DNA of 61,334 nucleotides from Hyphomonadaceae bacterium (GTDB lineage: Bacteria; Pseudomonadota; Alphaproteobacteria; Caulobacterales; Hyphomonadaceae). Made by a program: the position numbers and the translations under genes. This document shows, in pieces, positions 19,117 to 27,991 of the stretch (position 1 is the first letter of the stretch; the number at the start of each line of letters is the position of its first letter). The DNA lies in contig JANQQC010000023.1 in the NCBI GenBank assembly GCA_028285145.1, positions 1-61,334 on the forward strand. Direction: 5' to 3'. The notes beneath the pieces were generated by a model. It was not told where the DNA came from, ran no database searches, and saw nothing but the letters and a program-made list of their open reading frames with translations.

Positions 19117-21393
19117 TCAACTATCCGTCAGCTGCACTCCATGCTGCTGTGCAAGCGCTAAGACTTCCTTACGGAACGATCCGTTTGATCTGTTAAGGAG
19201 ATCAAAGAAGTCTTTCTGGAAAGTTTCCAGCTCGACAGAGCGCACCATCCGCTTGATCGGTCCGATCCCGCTAGCCGGCATCGACAATCGCCGGAAACCA
19301 ACCCCGATCAAGCAAAGCGCATCAAGCGGCTCCCCGGTGGCTTCGCCGCATATCGAGACAGGCAGATTCAGCCGGTCACAGGTCTCTGCAACCGTATTCA
19401 GGAAACGCATGGCCGGGCGGCTGACCATATCGTAACGGTGCGAGACGCGTGGGCTCATCCGGTCTGCTGCAAAGAAGAACTGCATCAGATCATTGGTGCC
19501 GATTGAGACAAAATCGGTCTGATCGGCGATCTCTTCCAGCGAATAGGCCAGCGCCGGCGTTTCCAGCATGACGCCAATCTTAAGCTCCGAGGGCCGTGCA
19601 AACCCCTTCCCCACGCTCCACTCAACCTCTTCGAGCAGCAGATCGCGGGCGTCGAAGTATTCCCGAGGGGTCGTTACCATCGGGAACATAACCGAGAGCG
19701 GCCCGCCTCGTGCTGCCCGGATCAGGGCCCGCAGCTGACGTCGGAACAGACCGCGGCTATCGAGTGCAAAACGAATTGAGCGCCAGCCGAGGGCCGGGTT
19801 CTCTTCCCGCTCGCGATTAAGGTTTGGCAGAACCTTGTCACCACCGAGATCGACCGTCCGGAACAGGATGGGACGGCCAGCAGCGGTGTCGATCACCCGC
19901 TGGTAGAGCCCGATCTGCTCATCAAGGCGCGGCAGGCCATCCGAAACAAGGAAGCGGAACTCCGTTCGGAACAGACCGACGCCGGTGGCGCCTGTTGTAT
20001 CCAGATGATCGAGATCGAGTCTCAGGCCAGCATTCAACATCAGCGTAATCTCAACGCCATCCTTCGTCTCCGAAGGCAGGTCGCGCATCGCGCGATACTC
20101 CGCCTGTCGCTCAGACCGCAACGCCATGCGGGTCTCATAACTGGCACGCAGGCTCCGGTCCGGCCGCACATGGGCGACGCCCGTCTCCGCATCGACAATG
20201 ATCGGATCACCCGCCTCGACCATCGTAGTCAGGCCATCCATGCCGCCAAGCGTCGGAACGCCAAGCGCCCGGGCCACGATGGCCGCATGGGAGGAAGCCG
20301 CTGTCTCTTCAAGAAGGATCGCCTGCAACCCGGCGTCCCGATACTCCAGCAGCTCTGCCGGTCCCATCCGTCGCGCTACGAGAACTCCGCCAATTTCGGC
20401 GTCCTTATCGCTTTCCTCGCCGCCCAAAAGTCGCAGCAAGCGGTTATCGAGGTCTTCCAGATCATGCAGCCTGTCGCGCAGATAAGGGTCGCGCGCATTC
20501 TCGAGCCGCGCCCGGTGTTCGCGGCGAACCCGGTCGACCGATGCCTCCGCCGACAGCCCGTTGCGCACGCCTTCCTGTAGCTTTTCAGCCCATGACGGGT
20601 CTTCAGCGAGCAGGCGATACGTCTCCATCACCTCGCGCGGATCGCCGCCAAGCGCGCTGGAATCGCTGGCCAGCATGTTGTCGACGGCCTGTTTGAGGGC
20701 CTCAATCGCGTCGAGAAGGCGCTGTTCTTCCGCGACCTGGTCTTCAGCGAAGAATTTTGCAGGCGGGACCACAGGATCATGGAAACGAACGGTGCCAAGG
20801 CCAAGGCCATCGCTCAAAATGCGTCCCCGCAGGCTTGTGGGCCGGTCAGCCCGCACAGCCAGCCCCGACAAGGCATTCGGTGCTGCGCCATTGGTCGCCG
20901 CTGCGTCGGCCGCGACAACTTCCGCAAGCACCATGGCAATCGTTTCGAGCGCCTCAATCTCTTCCTCGCCATAGACACGCTCAGTCCGGTTTTGGACCGT
21001 GAGCACGCCCATGACGCGGCCGCCACGCAAGATCGGGACACCGAGGAAGGCGTGGTAAGGGTCCTCTCCTGTCTCCGGCCTGTATGAGAAAGCCGGATGA
21101 CGCGGCGCGTCCTGGATCGAGATCGACTCCGCGGTCTGGGCAATCTGCCCGACGAGCCCCTCATCCATCTTCATACGGGTTGAAGAGACCGCCTCTGCAC
21201 GCAACCCTTCCGTGGCAACCAGCTCCAACTCGTCGTCCGGCGTGCGCAGGTAGATCGAGCATACATCGGCGACCATATTGCCGGCGATCAGCTGCACCAC
21301 ACGCTCCAGCCGCTCTCGTGCTTCCCCGCTCTCCGCCATCATCCGGCGCAGGCGATTCATTAGCAGCCTGGGAGTGGAGAAGCTTTGTGGCAT
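19117..21393 (-). CDS. ptsP: PtsP, enzyme I of the nitrogen phosphotransferase system
   Basis: 758 residues. An N-terminal GAF domain (about 20-155, 'MVADVCSIYLRTPDDELELV', a 20-residue stretch) is followed by the enzyme I body: the phospho-histidine domain with 'ETAASSHAAIVARALGVPT' (His369), then the PEP-binding TIM barrel with 'GLFRTEFRFL', 'PILFRTVDLGGDK' and 'VSIGTNDLMQFFFAADR'. PtsP autophosphorylates from PEP and passes phosphate to NPr (PtsO) and EIIA-Ntr, a regulatory chain. Those partners are not in this window. It is 26 bp downstream of lysC, probably one operon. Confidence 0.96.
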   Translation of the reverse strand: MPQSFSTPRLLMNRLRRMMAESGEARERLERVVQLIAGNMVADVCSIYLRTPDDELELVATEGLRAEAVSSTRMKMDEGLVGQIAQTAESISIQDAPRHPAFSYRPETGEDPYHAFLGVPILRGGRVMGVLTVQNRTERVYGEEEIEALETIAMVLAEVVAADAAATNGAAPNALSGLAVRADRPTSLRGRILSDGLGLGTVRFHDPVVPPAKFFAEDQVAEEQRLLDAIEALKQAVDNMLASDSSALGGDPREVMETYRLLAEDPSWAEKLQEGVRNGLSAEASVDRVRREHRARLENARDPYLRDRLHDLEDLDNRLLRLLGGEESDKDAEIGGVLVARRMGPAELLEYRDAGLQAILLEETAASSHAAIVARALGVPTLGGMDGLTTMVEAGDPIIVDAETGVAHVRPDRSLRASYETRMALRSERQAEYRAMRDLPSETKDGVEITLMLNAGLRLDLDHLDTTGATGVGLFRTEFRFLVSDGLPRLDEQIGLYQRVIDTAAGRPILFRTVDLGGDKVLPNLNREREENPALGWRSIRFALDSRGLFRRQLRALIRAARGGPLSVMFPMVTTPREYFDARDLLLEEVEWSVGKGFARPSELKIGVMLETPALAYSLEEIADQTDFVSIGTNDLMQFFFAADRMSPRVSHRYDMVSRPAMRFLNTVAETCDRLNLPVSICGEATGEPLDALCLIGVGFRRLSMPASGIGPIKRMVRSVELETFQKDFFDLLNRSNGSFRKEVLALAQQHGVQLTDS

Positions 21394-21419
21394 GAATAGC
21401 GCTGCGGACGCAGTCCTCC

Positions 21420-22667
21420 TTAAGCGACGTCGAGATTGAAGGCCGTATGCAGGGCGCGCACGGCAAGTTCGGTGTAGGCGGCCTCGATCAGGACAGAGAT
21501 CTTGATCTCGGACGTGGCGATCACATCGATGTTGATGCCCTTCTCATAGAGCGCCTTGAACATTGTTTCAGCCACCCCGGTATGGCTTTTCATGCCGACG
21601 CCAATGATTGAGACCTTGGCAACATCGGTTGTGGTTTCGAGGCTTTCGAATTCGACCCCGTTGCCGGGCGCTTCGAGCGCTTCGCGAGCAAGGGCGCTCT
21701 GCCCGCTCGTACAGGTGAACACCATGTTGGCCCGGTCCTCGGCGCGCGCCGAGGCCTGCACGATCATGTCGACATTCACGCCGGCCGCCGCCAGCAGTGA
21801 GAAAATCTGGGCGGACATGCCGGGTTTGTCGGCGACCCCATAAAGGGTGATCTTCGCCTCGTCGCGCGAATATGCGACGCCGCTGACAACCTGCTTCTCC
21901 ACGATTTCCTCCTCGCTACAGACAATAGTTCCTGGGTTTTCCGCGCCGGGCTCTGCAAAACTCGACAGCACGCGCACGCGAACCCCGTGGTTCATGGCGA
22001 GCTCGACAGACCGCGTCTGAAGCACTTTGGCCCCGAGCGACGCCATTTCGAGCATTTCCTCATAAGAGATTTTCTCAAGCCGCTGGGCCTTGGGCACAAT
22101 ACGGGGATCGGTCGTGTAGACGCCATCCACGTCGGTATAGATGTCGCACGTTTCGGCCCCAAGGGCCGCCGCGACGGCCACGGCGCTTGTATCTGAGCCG
22201 CCCCGGCCAAGCGTCGACACGCGGCCATTATCTGTGACCCCCTGAAAACCGGCAACGACGGCAATCTCGCCCCCATCGACCGCATCCTGCAGCGCGCTGT
22301 CCTCAAATCCCTGAATGCGGGCCTTGGCATGATCGCCGCTTGTGCGCATCGCCATCTGCCAGCCGAGCCAGCTGCGGGCCTTCAGGCCTCGCCGGCGTAG
22401 CGCCAGCGCGAGCAGCCCGCTCGTCACCTGCTCCCCCGATGAGACGACAACATCGTACTCATCATCGAAATGTTCGGCTACGGCATCATCACCGGCGGCC
22501 CCGCGGGCCAGCCCGACGAGCTTGTTCGTCTCCCCCGACATGGCCGAGACGATCACCGCCAGATGCTCGCCCGCCTCGGCGCGCGCAGCCACAAGGCTTG
22601 CCACATGGTCGATCCGTTCCAGATCAGCCACTGATGTGCCTCCAAATTTCAGGACTGTCCGTCGCAT
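21420..22667 (-). CDS. lysC: LysC, aspartate kinase
   Basis: 415 residues. The N-terminal kinase domain carries 'VLKFGGTSVADLERI', 'VVSSGEQVTSGLLAL' and 'TLGRGGSDTSAVAVAAAL'. Two C-terminal ACT domains ('GVADKPGMSAQIFSLLAAAG' and 'VGMKSHTGVAETMFKALYEK') bind the feedback inhibitors lysine and/or threonine. It phosphorylates aspartate, the first step to lysine, threonine, methionine and diaminopimelate. ATG 22667 (MRRTVLKF) fits the family start; an upstream ATG at 22691 would add eight residues. It is divergent from ubiG. Confidence 0.95.
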   Translation of the reverse strand: MRRTVLKFGGTSVADLERIDHVASLVAARAEAGEHLAVIVSAMSGETNKLVGLARGAAGDDAVAEHFDDEYDVVVSSGEQVTSGLLALALRRRGLKARSWLGWQMAMRTSGDHAKARIQGFEDSALQDAVDGGEIAVVAGFQGVTDNGRVSTLGRGGSDTSAVAVAAALGAETCDIYTDVDGVYTTDPRIVPKAQRLEKISYEEMLEMASLGAKVLQTRSVELAMNHGVRVRVLSSFAEPGAENPGTIVCSEEEIVEKQVVSGVAYSRDEAKITLYGVADKPGMSAQIFSLLAAAGVNVDMIVQASARAEDRANMVFTCTSGQSALAREALEAPGNGVEFESLETTTDVAKVSIIGVGMKSHTGVAETMFKALYEKGINIDVIATSEIKISVLIEAAYTELAVRALHTAFNLDVA

Positions 22668-22757
22668 TGCCTTCGTTCGCCGCTTTCCCATCTCTTTGAT
22701 AGTCTGGAGCCGTCTTTAAGGGGCGTGCGCCTGCGGAGCAAACAGGAAACCTAAACG

Positions 22758-23534
22758 ATGGCAGAAACCCTCGAGGCTGACCTTAAAAGCCCCAGCACGC
22801 CCAGTATCGACGCTGCCGAAGTTAAAAAGTTCTCCGACATGGCGGCGGAATGGTGGGACCCGAAGGGCAAATTCAAGCCGCTTCACCGCTTCAACCCGGT
22901 GCGCCTCGGCTTCATTCGGGACAAGGCCGAAACTCACTTCGAGCTGGAAGCAGGCCTAAAAACCCCGCTCGAGGGCCTGCGCGTGCTGGATATTGGCTGC
23001 GGCGGCGGACTCGTTGCTGAGCCAATGGCGCGCCTCGGCGCAAGCGTCACCGCTGTCGACGCCTCCGAAGCGAACATCAAGACGGCGATGACCCATGCGA
23101 AGGAAACCGGCCTTGAGATCGACTACCGGGCCGGCACGGCTGAAGGGTTGCTGGCGGCAGGCGAGCCGCCCTTCGATATCGTCCTGAACCTGGAAGTTGT
23201 GGAACACGTCGCCGATCCGCAGGCCTTCCTGAAAGACACAGCCAGCCTCGTCGCGCCGGGCGGCATGATGGTTGTCGCGACGATCAACCGGACGATGAAG
23301 GCCTTTGCGTTCGCGATTGTCGGGGCTGAATACGTTTTGCGTTGGCTGCCGCGCGGGACTCATGAATTTGAAAAGCTGGTCACGCCGCAGGAGGTCTCCA
23401 CCGCGCTGAAAGCCGCCGGCCTGAACACGGAACCACCGCAGGGTGTGTCCTTCAATCCGGTCGCGAATGAGTGGCGGCTGTCCGGCGACACCAAGATCAA
23501 CTATCTGACGGTTGCCGCCAGACCTGGCGCATGA
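22758..23534 (+). CDS. ubiG: UbiG, ubiquinone biosynthesis O-methyltransferase
   Basis: 258 residues. The family opening '[20 protein letters not shown]' (20 residues), '[12 protein letters not shown]', SAM-binding '[20 protein letters not shown]' and '[12 protein letters not shown]' are all present, with the UbiG tail '[20 protein letters not shown]'. It carries out both O-methylations of ubiquinone synthesis at the membrane. AGGAAA lies shortly before the ATG. Its stop overlaps the DUF924 start (ATGA, 23531-23534). Confidence 0.95.
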   Translation: MAETLEADLKSPSTPSIDAAEVKKFSDMAAEWWDPKGKFKPLHRFNPVRLGFIRDKAETHFELEAGLKTPLEGLRVLDIGCGGGLVAEPMARLGASVTAVDASEANIKTAMTHAKETGLEIDYRAGTAEGLLAAGEPPFDIVLNLEVVEHVADPQAFLKDTASLVAPGGMMVVATINRTMKAFAFAIVGAEYVLRWLPRGTHEFEKLVTPQEVSTALKAAGLNTEPPQGVSFNPVANEWRLSGDTKINYLTVAARPGA

Positions 23535-24142
23535 GCGGCCTGCCCTCCCCGGAGAAGGTGGTCGATTACTGGATTGGCGACGCCCGCGACGATGCAGAGC
23601 TGGCGAAGAAGCGCAACAAGGTCTGGTTCGGAAAGTCGGACAAGGTCGACGCCTACCTTGCGGAAAACTTCACCCAGATCGTTGCAGAGCTCGCCGCCGG
23701 TCGCGCCGATGAGTGGGCCGCCCGGGGGCCAACGGGTCGTCTCGGAGCGATCATCGTGCTTGACCAGTTCACCCGCAACATCTTTCGCGGCAAGCGCGGT
23801 GCCTTCGAAAACGACTTCAAGGCCCTGTTTCTCTGCAAGGACGGACTGATGAAGGGCGACGATAAGAACCTTTCTGAAGTTGAGCGCCAATTCTTCTACC
23901 TACCGCTTGAACACTCAGAGCGCGTGGCCGACCAGAAACTCTGTGTGGATTTGTTCGAACGGCTATTGCTTGAGGCAAGGCCGGAATTCCGCCCGTTGAC
24001 GGTGGATGCCTTGGACTATGCGCGCCGGCACAAGGCGGTGATCGACCAGTTTGGTCGTTTCCCGCATCGCAACGCCATTCTTGGCCGGGAGAATACGCCT
24101 GAAGAAGAGGCCTATCTCGCCCAGCCCGGGAGCGGATTCTAA
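23531..24142 (+). CDS. DUF924-family protein
   Basis: 203 residues, mainly helical. Recognised by '[20 protein letters not shown]', '[17 protein letters not shown]', '[13 protein letters not shown]' and the closing '[19 protein letters not shown]'. The family is widespread in proteobacteria and eukaryotes and has a TPR-like fold with no agreed activity. It is translationally coupled to ubiG by the ATGA overlap. Confidence 0.9.
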   Translation: MSGLPSPEKVVDYWIGDARDDAELAKKRNKVWFGKSDKVDAYLAENFTQIVAELAAGRADEWAARGPTGRLGAIIVLDQFTRNIFRGKRGAFENDFKALFLCKDGLMKGDDKNLSEVERQFFYLPLEHSERVADQKLCVDLFERLLLEARPEFRPLTVDALDYARRHKAVIDQFGRFPHRNAILGRENTPEEEAYLAQPGSGF

Positions 24143-24221
24143 ACCCTGTCGCCGATCTTCGTTGCGCGCGGCTCAGCCTCGGTGCAGTCTGTTTCCAAAC
24201 TGATTTTTGGGAAACACACAC

Positions 24222-26288
24222 ATGCATATGAAACTGACCCGTGTGGCCGCGCTGGCCCTCGCCACGGCCTTTGGCGTCACGGCGCAGGAAGCCGAAGACG
24301 ACACCAATCGCTTCACCGCCGAACGCGTTTTTGACCTCGAATTCGCCAATGATCCGCAGATCTCCCCTGACGGTGGGACAATCGTCTATGTCCGCCAGTC
24401 CATGGACCGGCGCACCGACAGCGTGCGGGGCGATCTCTGGACCATCGATGTCGATAGCGGAGCCCATCGCCCACTCGTCGCAGGGGGAGCATCTGTCCGC
24501 ACGCCGCGCTGGTCCCCAGATGGCAGCAAGCTACTCTATTCGACATCCGCCAATGGGAAGCCGGAACTGCGCGTCCTCTACAGGGATACGGGTGACAGCC
24601 TGTCCCTCGCTCAGTTCGAGACCGGCCCGAGCGGCGCGGTATGGTCGCCCGATGGCGAGACCATCGCTTTCGAGATGTTTGTCAAAGGCGAAACGCCGAG
24701 TTTTGCGGTGCCGTTGACCCCGCCTGAAGGCGCAGAATGGTCCGAGCCGGTGCGCGTATTCGACGACATCACCTTCCGCTTTGACGGTGCAGGCTATCTC
24801 GACGAAGGGGCCAGCCAGGTTTTCACCCTGCCTGTGGACGGAGGATCGCCCCGGCAGATCACATCCGGCGAGGTCGATTACGGCCAGCCGACCTGGCTGG
24901 ACGCAGATACCCTCCTCGTGACGGGCAACCCGAATGAGGATCGCGATCTCGACCCGATCGAAGTCGATATCTTTGCTGTCGATCTCGATGATCTGGAGCT
25001 GACCCGCCTGACGGACCGGGACGGTCCGGACCATAGCCCTGCCGTGTCGCCGAATGGCGAGCGCGTTGCCTATCTCGGCTATGATGACGAGCTGAAATCC
25101 TGGCAGCAGACCCGCGCCTATGTGATGAACGCAGACGGGTCCGATGCGCGCCTCCTTACCGGCGATTTCGACCGGGAGATTACCAATCTCGTGTGGCGGC
25201 GCGACAGCCGCGCGCTTTACGCGCTGGTCGAGGATGCTGGGGACATGGCTGTCGTCGAGATTGAGATGGATGGCAGTGTCGAACGTGTTGTGACTGGCGT
25301 TGGTGGCACCTCAATTGGCCGGCCATATGCCGGAGGCGGCTACTCTGTCTCGGACACGCGCCGCCCGGTCTTTGCCTATACGGCCGTCTCTCCCGACACA
25401 CCGGCCGAAATCGCTGTCGCCGGGCGCAATGTCGAGGACCGCACGCTGACAGCGCTCAATGATGATTTGCTTCCATATCTCGACATGGCACCGATCGAAG
25501 AGATTAAGGTGCCCTCCTCCCATGATGGATTGGAGATCGAAGCCTGGGTCGCCCTGCCGCCGGGCTTTACCGCGGATAGTTCCTATCCGCTGATCCTGGA
25601 GATTCACGGCGGTCCGTTCGCGATGTATGCGCCGAGCTTCTCAGCCGAAATCCAGCGTTATGCGGCTGAGGGCTACGTAACGGTCTACGCCAATCCGCGC
25701 GGATCATCCGGCTATGGGGAAGCCTTCGCTCAGGAAATTGATCTGGCCTATCCGGGCTACGATTATGACGACCTGATCAGCGTCATCGATTACCTTGTGG
25801 AGAACCAGTACGCCGATCCGGATCGCCTCTTTGTAACCGGCGGATCGGGTGGTGGCATCCTGACGGCCTGGATTGTTGGCAAGACAGACAAGTTTGCAGC
25901 GGCTGCCTCGATCAAGCCTGTCATCAACTGGATGACCATGGCGCTGTCAGCCGACATCGCCGCCTTCGTAAAACGCCACTGGATCCGCGCAGAACCATGG
26001 GAAGACCCGGACGCTTTCCTTGACCGCTCCCCAATCATGCTGATCGAAAATGTCGTCACTCCAACCCTTGTCATGGTTGGCGAAGAAGACTGGCGCACGC
26101 CGACATGGGAAGCCGAGCAGTTCTACACCGCTTTGAAGCTCGCCGGTGTCGATACAGCACTTATTCGTGTGCCGGGATCATCCCACTACATCGCTGGACG
26201 CCCCAGCCGACTTGTCGCCAAGACCGACAACATCATGGGCTGGTTCGCGAAGTACGATCCCGCCAAGCAGGATGACGACAGCGAATAG
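24222..26288 (+). CDS. S9-family (prolyl oligopeptidase-type) secreted peptidase
   Basis: 688 residues. A signal peptide (residues 1-22 or so) is followed by a beta-propeller of WD40/PD40-type repeats such as 'FANDPQISPDGGTIVYV', 'PRWSPDGSKLLYS' and 'HSPAVSPNGERVAYLG'. The C-terminal alpha/beta-hydrolase domain carries 'GGPFAMYAPSFS', the nucleophile in 'VTGGSGGGILTAW' (Ser542), Asp623 in 'VGEEDWRTP' and His655 in 'PGSSHYIAGRPS'. The triad is complete, as in acylaminoacyl-peptidase/dipeptidyl-peptidase-like S9C enzymes. It probably trims peptides in the periplasm. ATG 24222 or 24228 is likely; an upstream TTG at 24207 is less so. Confidence 0.9.
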   Translation: MHMKLTRVAALALATAFGVTAQEAEDDTNRFTAERVFDLEFANDPQISPDGGTIVYVRQSMDRRTDSVRGDLWTIDVDSGAHRPLVAGGASVRTPRWSPDGSKLLYSTSANGKPELRVLYRDTGDSLSLAQFETGPSGAVWSPDGETIAFEMFVKGETPSFAVPLTPPEGAEWSEPVRVFDDITFRFDGAGYLDEGASQVFTLPVDGGSPRQITSGEVDYGQPTWLDADTLLVTGNPNEDRDLDPIEVDIFAVDLDDLELTRLTDRDGPDHSPAVSPNGERVAYLGYDDELKSWQQTRAYVMNADGSDARLLTGDFDREITNLVWRRDSRALYALVEDAGDMAVVEIEMDGSVERVVTGVGGTSIGRPYAGGGYSVSDTRRPVFAYTAVSPDTPAEIAVAGRNVEDRTLTALNDDLLPYLDMAPIEEIKVPSSHDGLEIEAWVALPPGFTADSSYPLILEIHGGPFAMYAPSFSAEIQRYAAEGYVTVYANPRGSSGYGEAFAQEIDLAYPGYDYDDLISVIDYLVENQYADPDRLFVTGGSGGGILTAWIVGKTDKFAAAASIKPVINWMTMALSADIAAFVKRHWIRAEPWEDPDAFLDRSPIMLIENVVTPTLVMVGEEDWRTPTWEAEQFYTALKLAGVDTALIRVPGSSHYIAGRPSRLVAKTDNIMGWFAKYDPAKQDDDSE

Positions 26289-26305
26289 GCTGCCGGGTAG
26301 CAGGC

Positions 26306-26342
26306 AAAAATGTTCGAGGGCTGGAAGGCTAGTCCTCGAACA
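26306..26342 (-). terminator. Intrinsic terminator overlapping the crotonase stop codon
   Basis: On the minus strand a 9-pair stem TGTTCGAGG / CCTCGAACA with a 14-base loop is followed directly by TTTTT (26310-26306). The 5' arm of the stem is made of the last codons of the crotonase gene, whose stop lies at 26329-26331. The hairpin also sits between two converging genes. Confidence 0.7.
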
Positions 26343-27132
26343 CGCCAGCCCGCTTCTGTAGCCCGGCCATGACCGACTCGATCTGGTTCTTCGAGCCGAT
26401 GAGCCCGTCCTGCGCAACCGACTCGGCAAGCAGGGCTTCAGCATCGGACTTGTCCGGAAGCTCATTGTATAGGCGCTTGGCCGTCTGTACGGAGTCCGGG
26501 CTCTTGCTGGCGATCTCGGCCGCCAGTTTCATCGCATCTTCGTGCGGCGTTTCCGACAGGTGCGTCGCGAAGCCATACTCCCTGGCCTCTGCACCGGAGA
26601 ACATCCGGCCAGTGTATGTCAGTTCACGGATGATGTCCTCACGCACAATCTGGCGCATGATCGCCGTTGAGCTCATATCCGGCACAAGGCCCCATTTCAC
26701 TTCGAGGATAGACATCTTCGTTTCGGGGTGAACGATGCGGATGTCGGAGCCAAGCATCACCTGAAGGCCACCGCCGAGGGCGACACCATGAACCGCCGCG
26801 ATCACTGGCACACGAAGCTCGCGCCAGCCCCAGACAGCCTGCTGCGGGCGATTGGCGATGCCATGTGTCCGCTCTTCCAGCCGGCCGCGCGAGACACCGC
26901 TGCCAGCCCCGTCGGCCATCTTCCCGAAATTGCCCATGTCGAGCCCGGCGCAGAAGGCACGGCCCTCTCCCGACAGGACCACACAGCGAACGGACTTGTC
27001 GGCGTTGAGCGCCTTTGTAGCATCGATCAAAGCTTCAAACATCTTATCATCGAGCGCGTTCATCTTGTCCGAGCGGACAAGCCGCACATCTGCGACGCCG
27101 CCGGAAATGTCGATCGAGATACGGTCTTGCAT
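26329..27132 (-). CDS. Crotonase-family protein (enoyl-CoA hydratase/isomerase superfamily)
   Basis: 267 residues. Superfamily marks are 'GRAFCAGLDMGNFG' and 'VHGVALGGGLQVMLGSDIRI', the CoA/oxyanion-hole segments. Aligned by eye to rat enoyl-CoA hydratase, catalytic Glu144 is Gln here (GGGLQV), while Glu164 is kept in 'SILEVKWGLVPDM'. With a single glutamate it may act as an isomerase or on another acyl-CoA rather than as a normal hydratase. It is isolated, with its own terminator, so the pathway cannot be read from neighbours. Confidence 0.82.
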   Translation of the reverse strand: MQDRISIDISGGVADVRLVRSDKMNALDDKMFEALIDATKALNADKSVRCVVLSGEGRAFCAGLDMGNFGKMADGAGSGVSRGRLEERTHGIANRPQQAVWGWRELRVPVIAAVHGVALGGGLQVMLGSDIRIVHPETKMSILEVKWGLVPDMSSTAIMRQIVREDIIRELTYTGRMFSGAEAREYGFATHLSETPHEDAMKLAAEIASKSPDSVQTAKRLYNELPDKSDAEALLAESVAQDGLIGSKNQIESVMAGLQKRAGVFED

Positions 27133-27212
27133 GGTTCTGTCCTGTTCCTGCTCTGCGCCGCGAAGCTACCGGTCGTGGCGGTCAGCTTCCAGCAGAAATC
27201 GCTGCCCCTACG

Positions 27213-27923
27213 TCAGCGACAGACATCGCCCCGCCCCATGTCGAGATGAAAATGATCGGCATGCGCAGCATTGTATTCGGGGCCCAAAGTGACGGAGAAC
27301 ACCCGGCAGGCCCCATCCCTGACGCGCTTCAGGAACTCCCCTTCCGGGCCGCCATTGCCCCAATGCGTTTTCACATCGATCAGGCGGCCGTCTTTCAAGC
27401 GGAAACCGGAGATATCCACGGCATTGGCTCGCGAATGCTGGCTCCAGCGTCGGCTACCTGCAATCGTCCGGCAGGAAAAGGCCCCATACGTCTCCATGCG
27501 CGCCACCTCCGAACCAAGGATTTCCTCGGCCGCCGGGCGGACAACTTTAACCTCCCAAGTGTAGAGCGCCGCCGTCTGGATGCAGGTCATCGACAAGGTC
27601 GCCGAATAAGGCGTCATCGAACGGCCGAGCGTCAGGGCGTTCTGAAATCCGCAATTCTCGCTCGTCTGTCGGTCCGGGATGGGCGTGTATTCGATACCGG
27701 TCTCGTCCAATGCCGCAAAACAGGCTTCGCGGTCATGCTTGAGATTGGTGAACTTCCGGTAGGTCGCCATCCCGATCGGATCGCTCAAATCCAGCGCGGC
27801 AAAAGGGTTGTGTTGGGGCGGTGTATACTTGTTCAACAACCAGAGCACCGCCCAGCCAACCGCCAGCGCCGCGATCCATCCAGCGATCAGCCTCAAATAA
27901 TGCGCATTCAGGATGTTCTTCAT
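27213..27923 (-). CDS. Extensin-like (LAS-metallopeptidase-like) membrane-anchored protein
   Basis: 236 residues. One N-terminal helix ('[19 protein letters not shown]') anchors a periplasmic domain of the extensin-like C-terminal family (PF06904). The pattern '[20 protein letters not shown]' and the closing '[15 protein letters not shown]' provide His/Asp/His ligands like those of D-Ala-D-Ala carboxypeptidase/LAS zinc peptidases. A role in trimming peptidoglycan is plausible but not shown. Several paired cysteines suggest disulfides. It is divergent from parC, with 68 bp between starts. Confidence 0.85.
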   Translation of the reverse strand: MKNILNAHYLRLIAGWIAALAVGWAVLWLLNKYTPPQHNPFAALDLSDPIGMATYRKFTNLKHDREACFAALDETGIEYTPIPDRQTSENCGFQNALTLGRSMTPYSATLSMTCIQTAALYTWEVKVVRPAAEEILGSEVARMETYGAFSCRTIAGSRRWSQHSRANAVDISGFRLKDGRLIDVKTHWGNGGPEGEFLKRVRDGACRVFSVTLGPEYNAAHADHFHLDMGRGDVCR

Positions 27924-27991
27924 TCGTTAACCAAAGGCCGCAATCTGTTAAGAGATATTGGAATCACGCCGCGCTTAAAGGAATTGAACGC

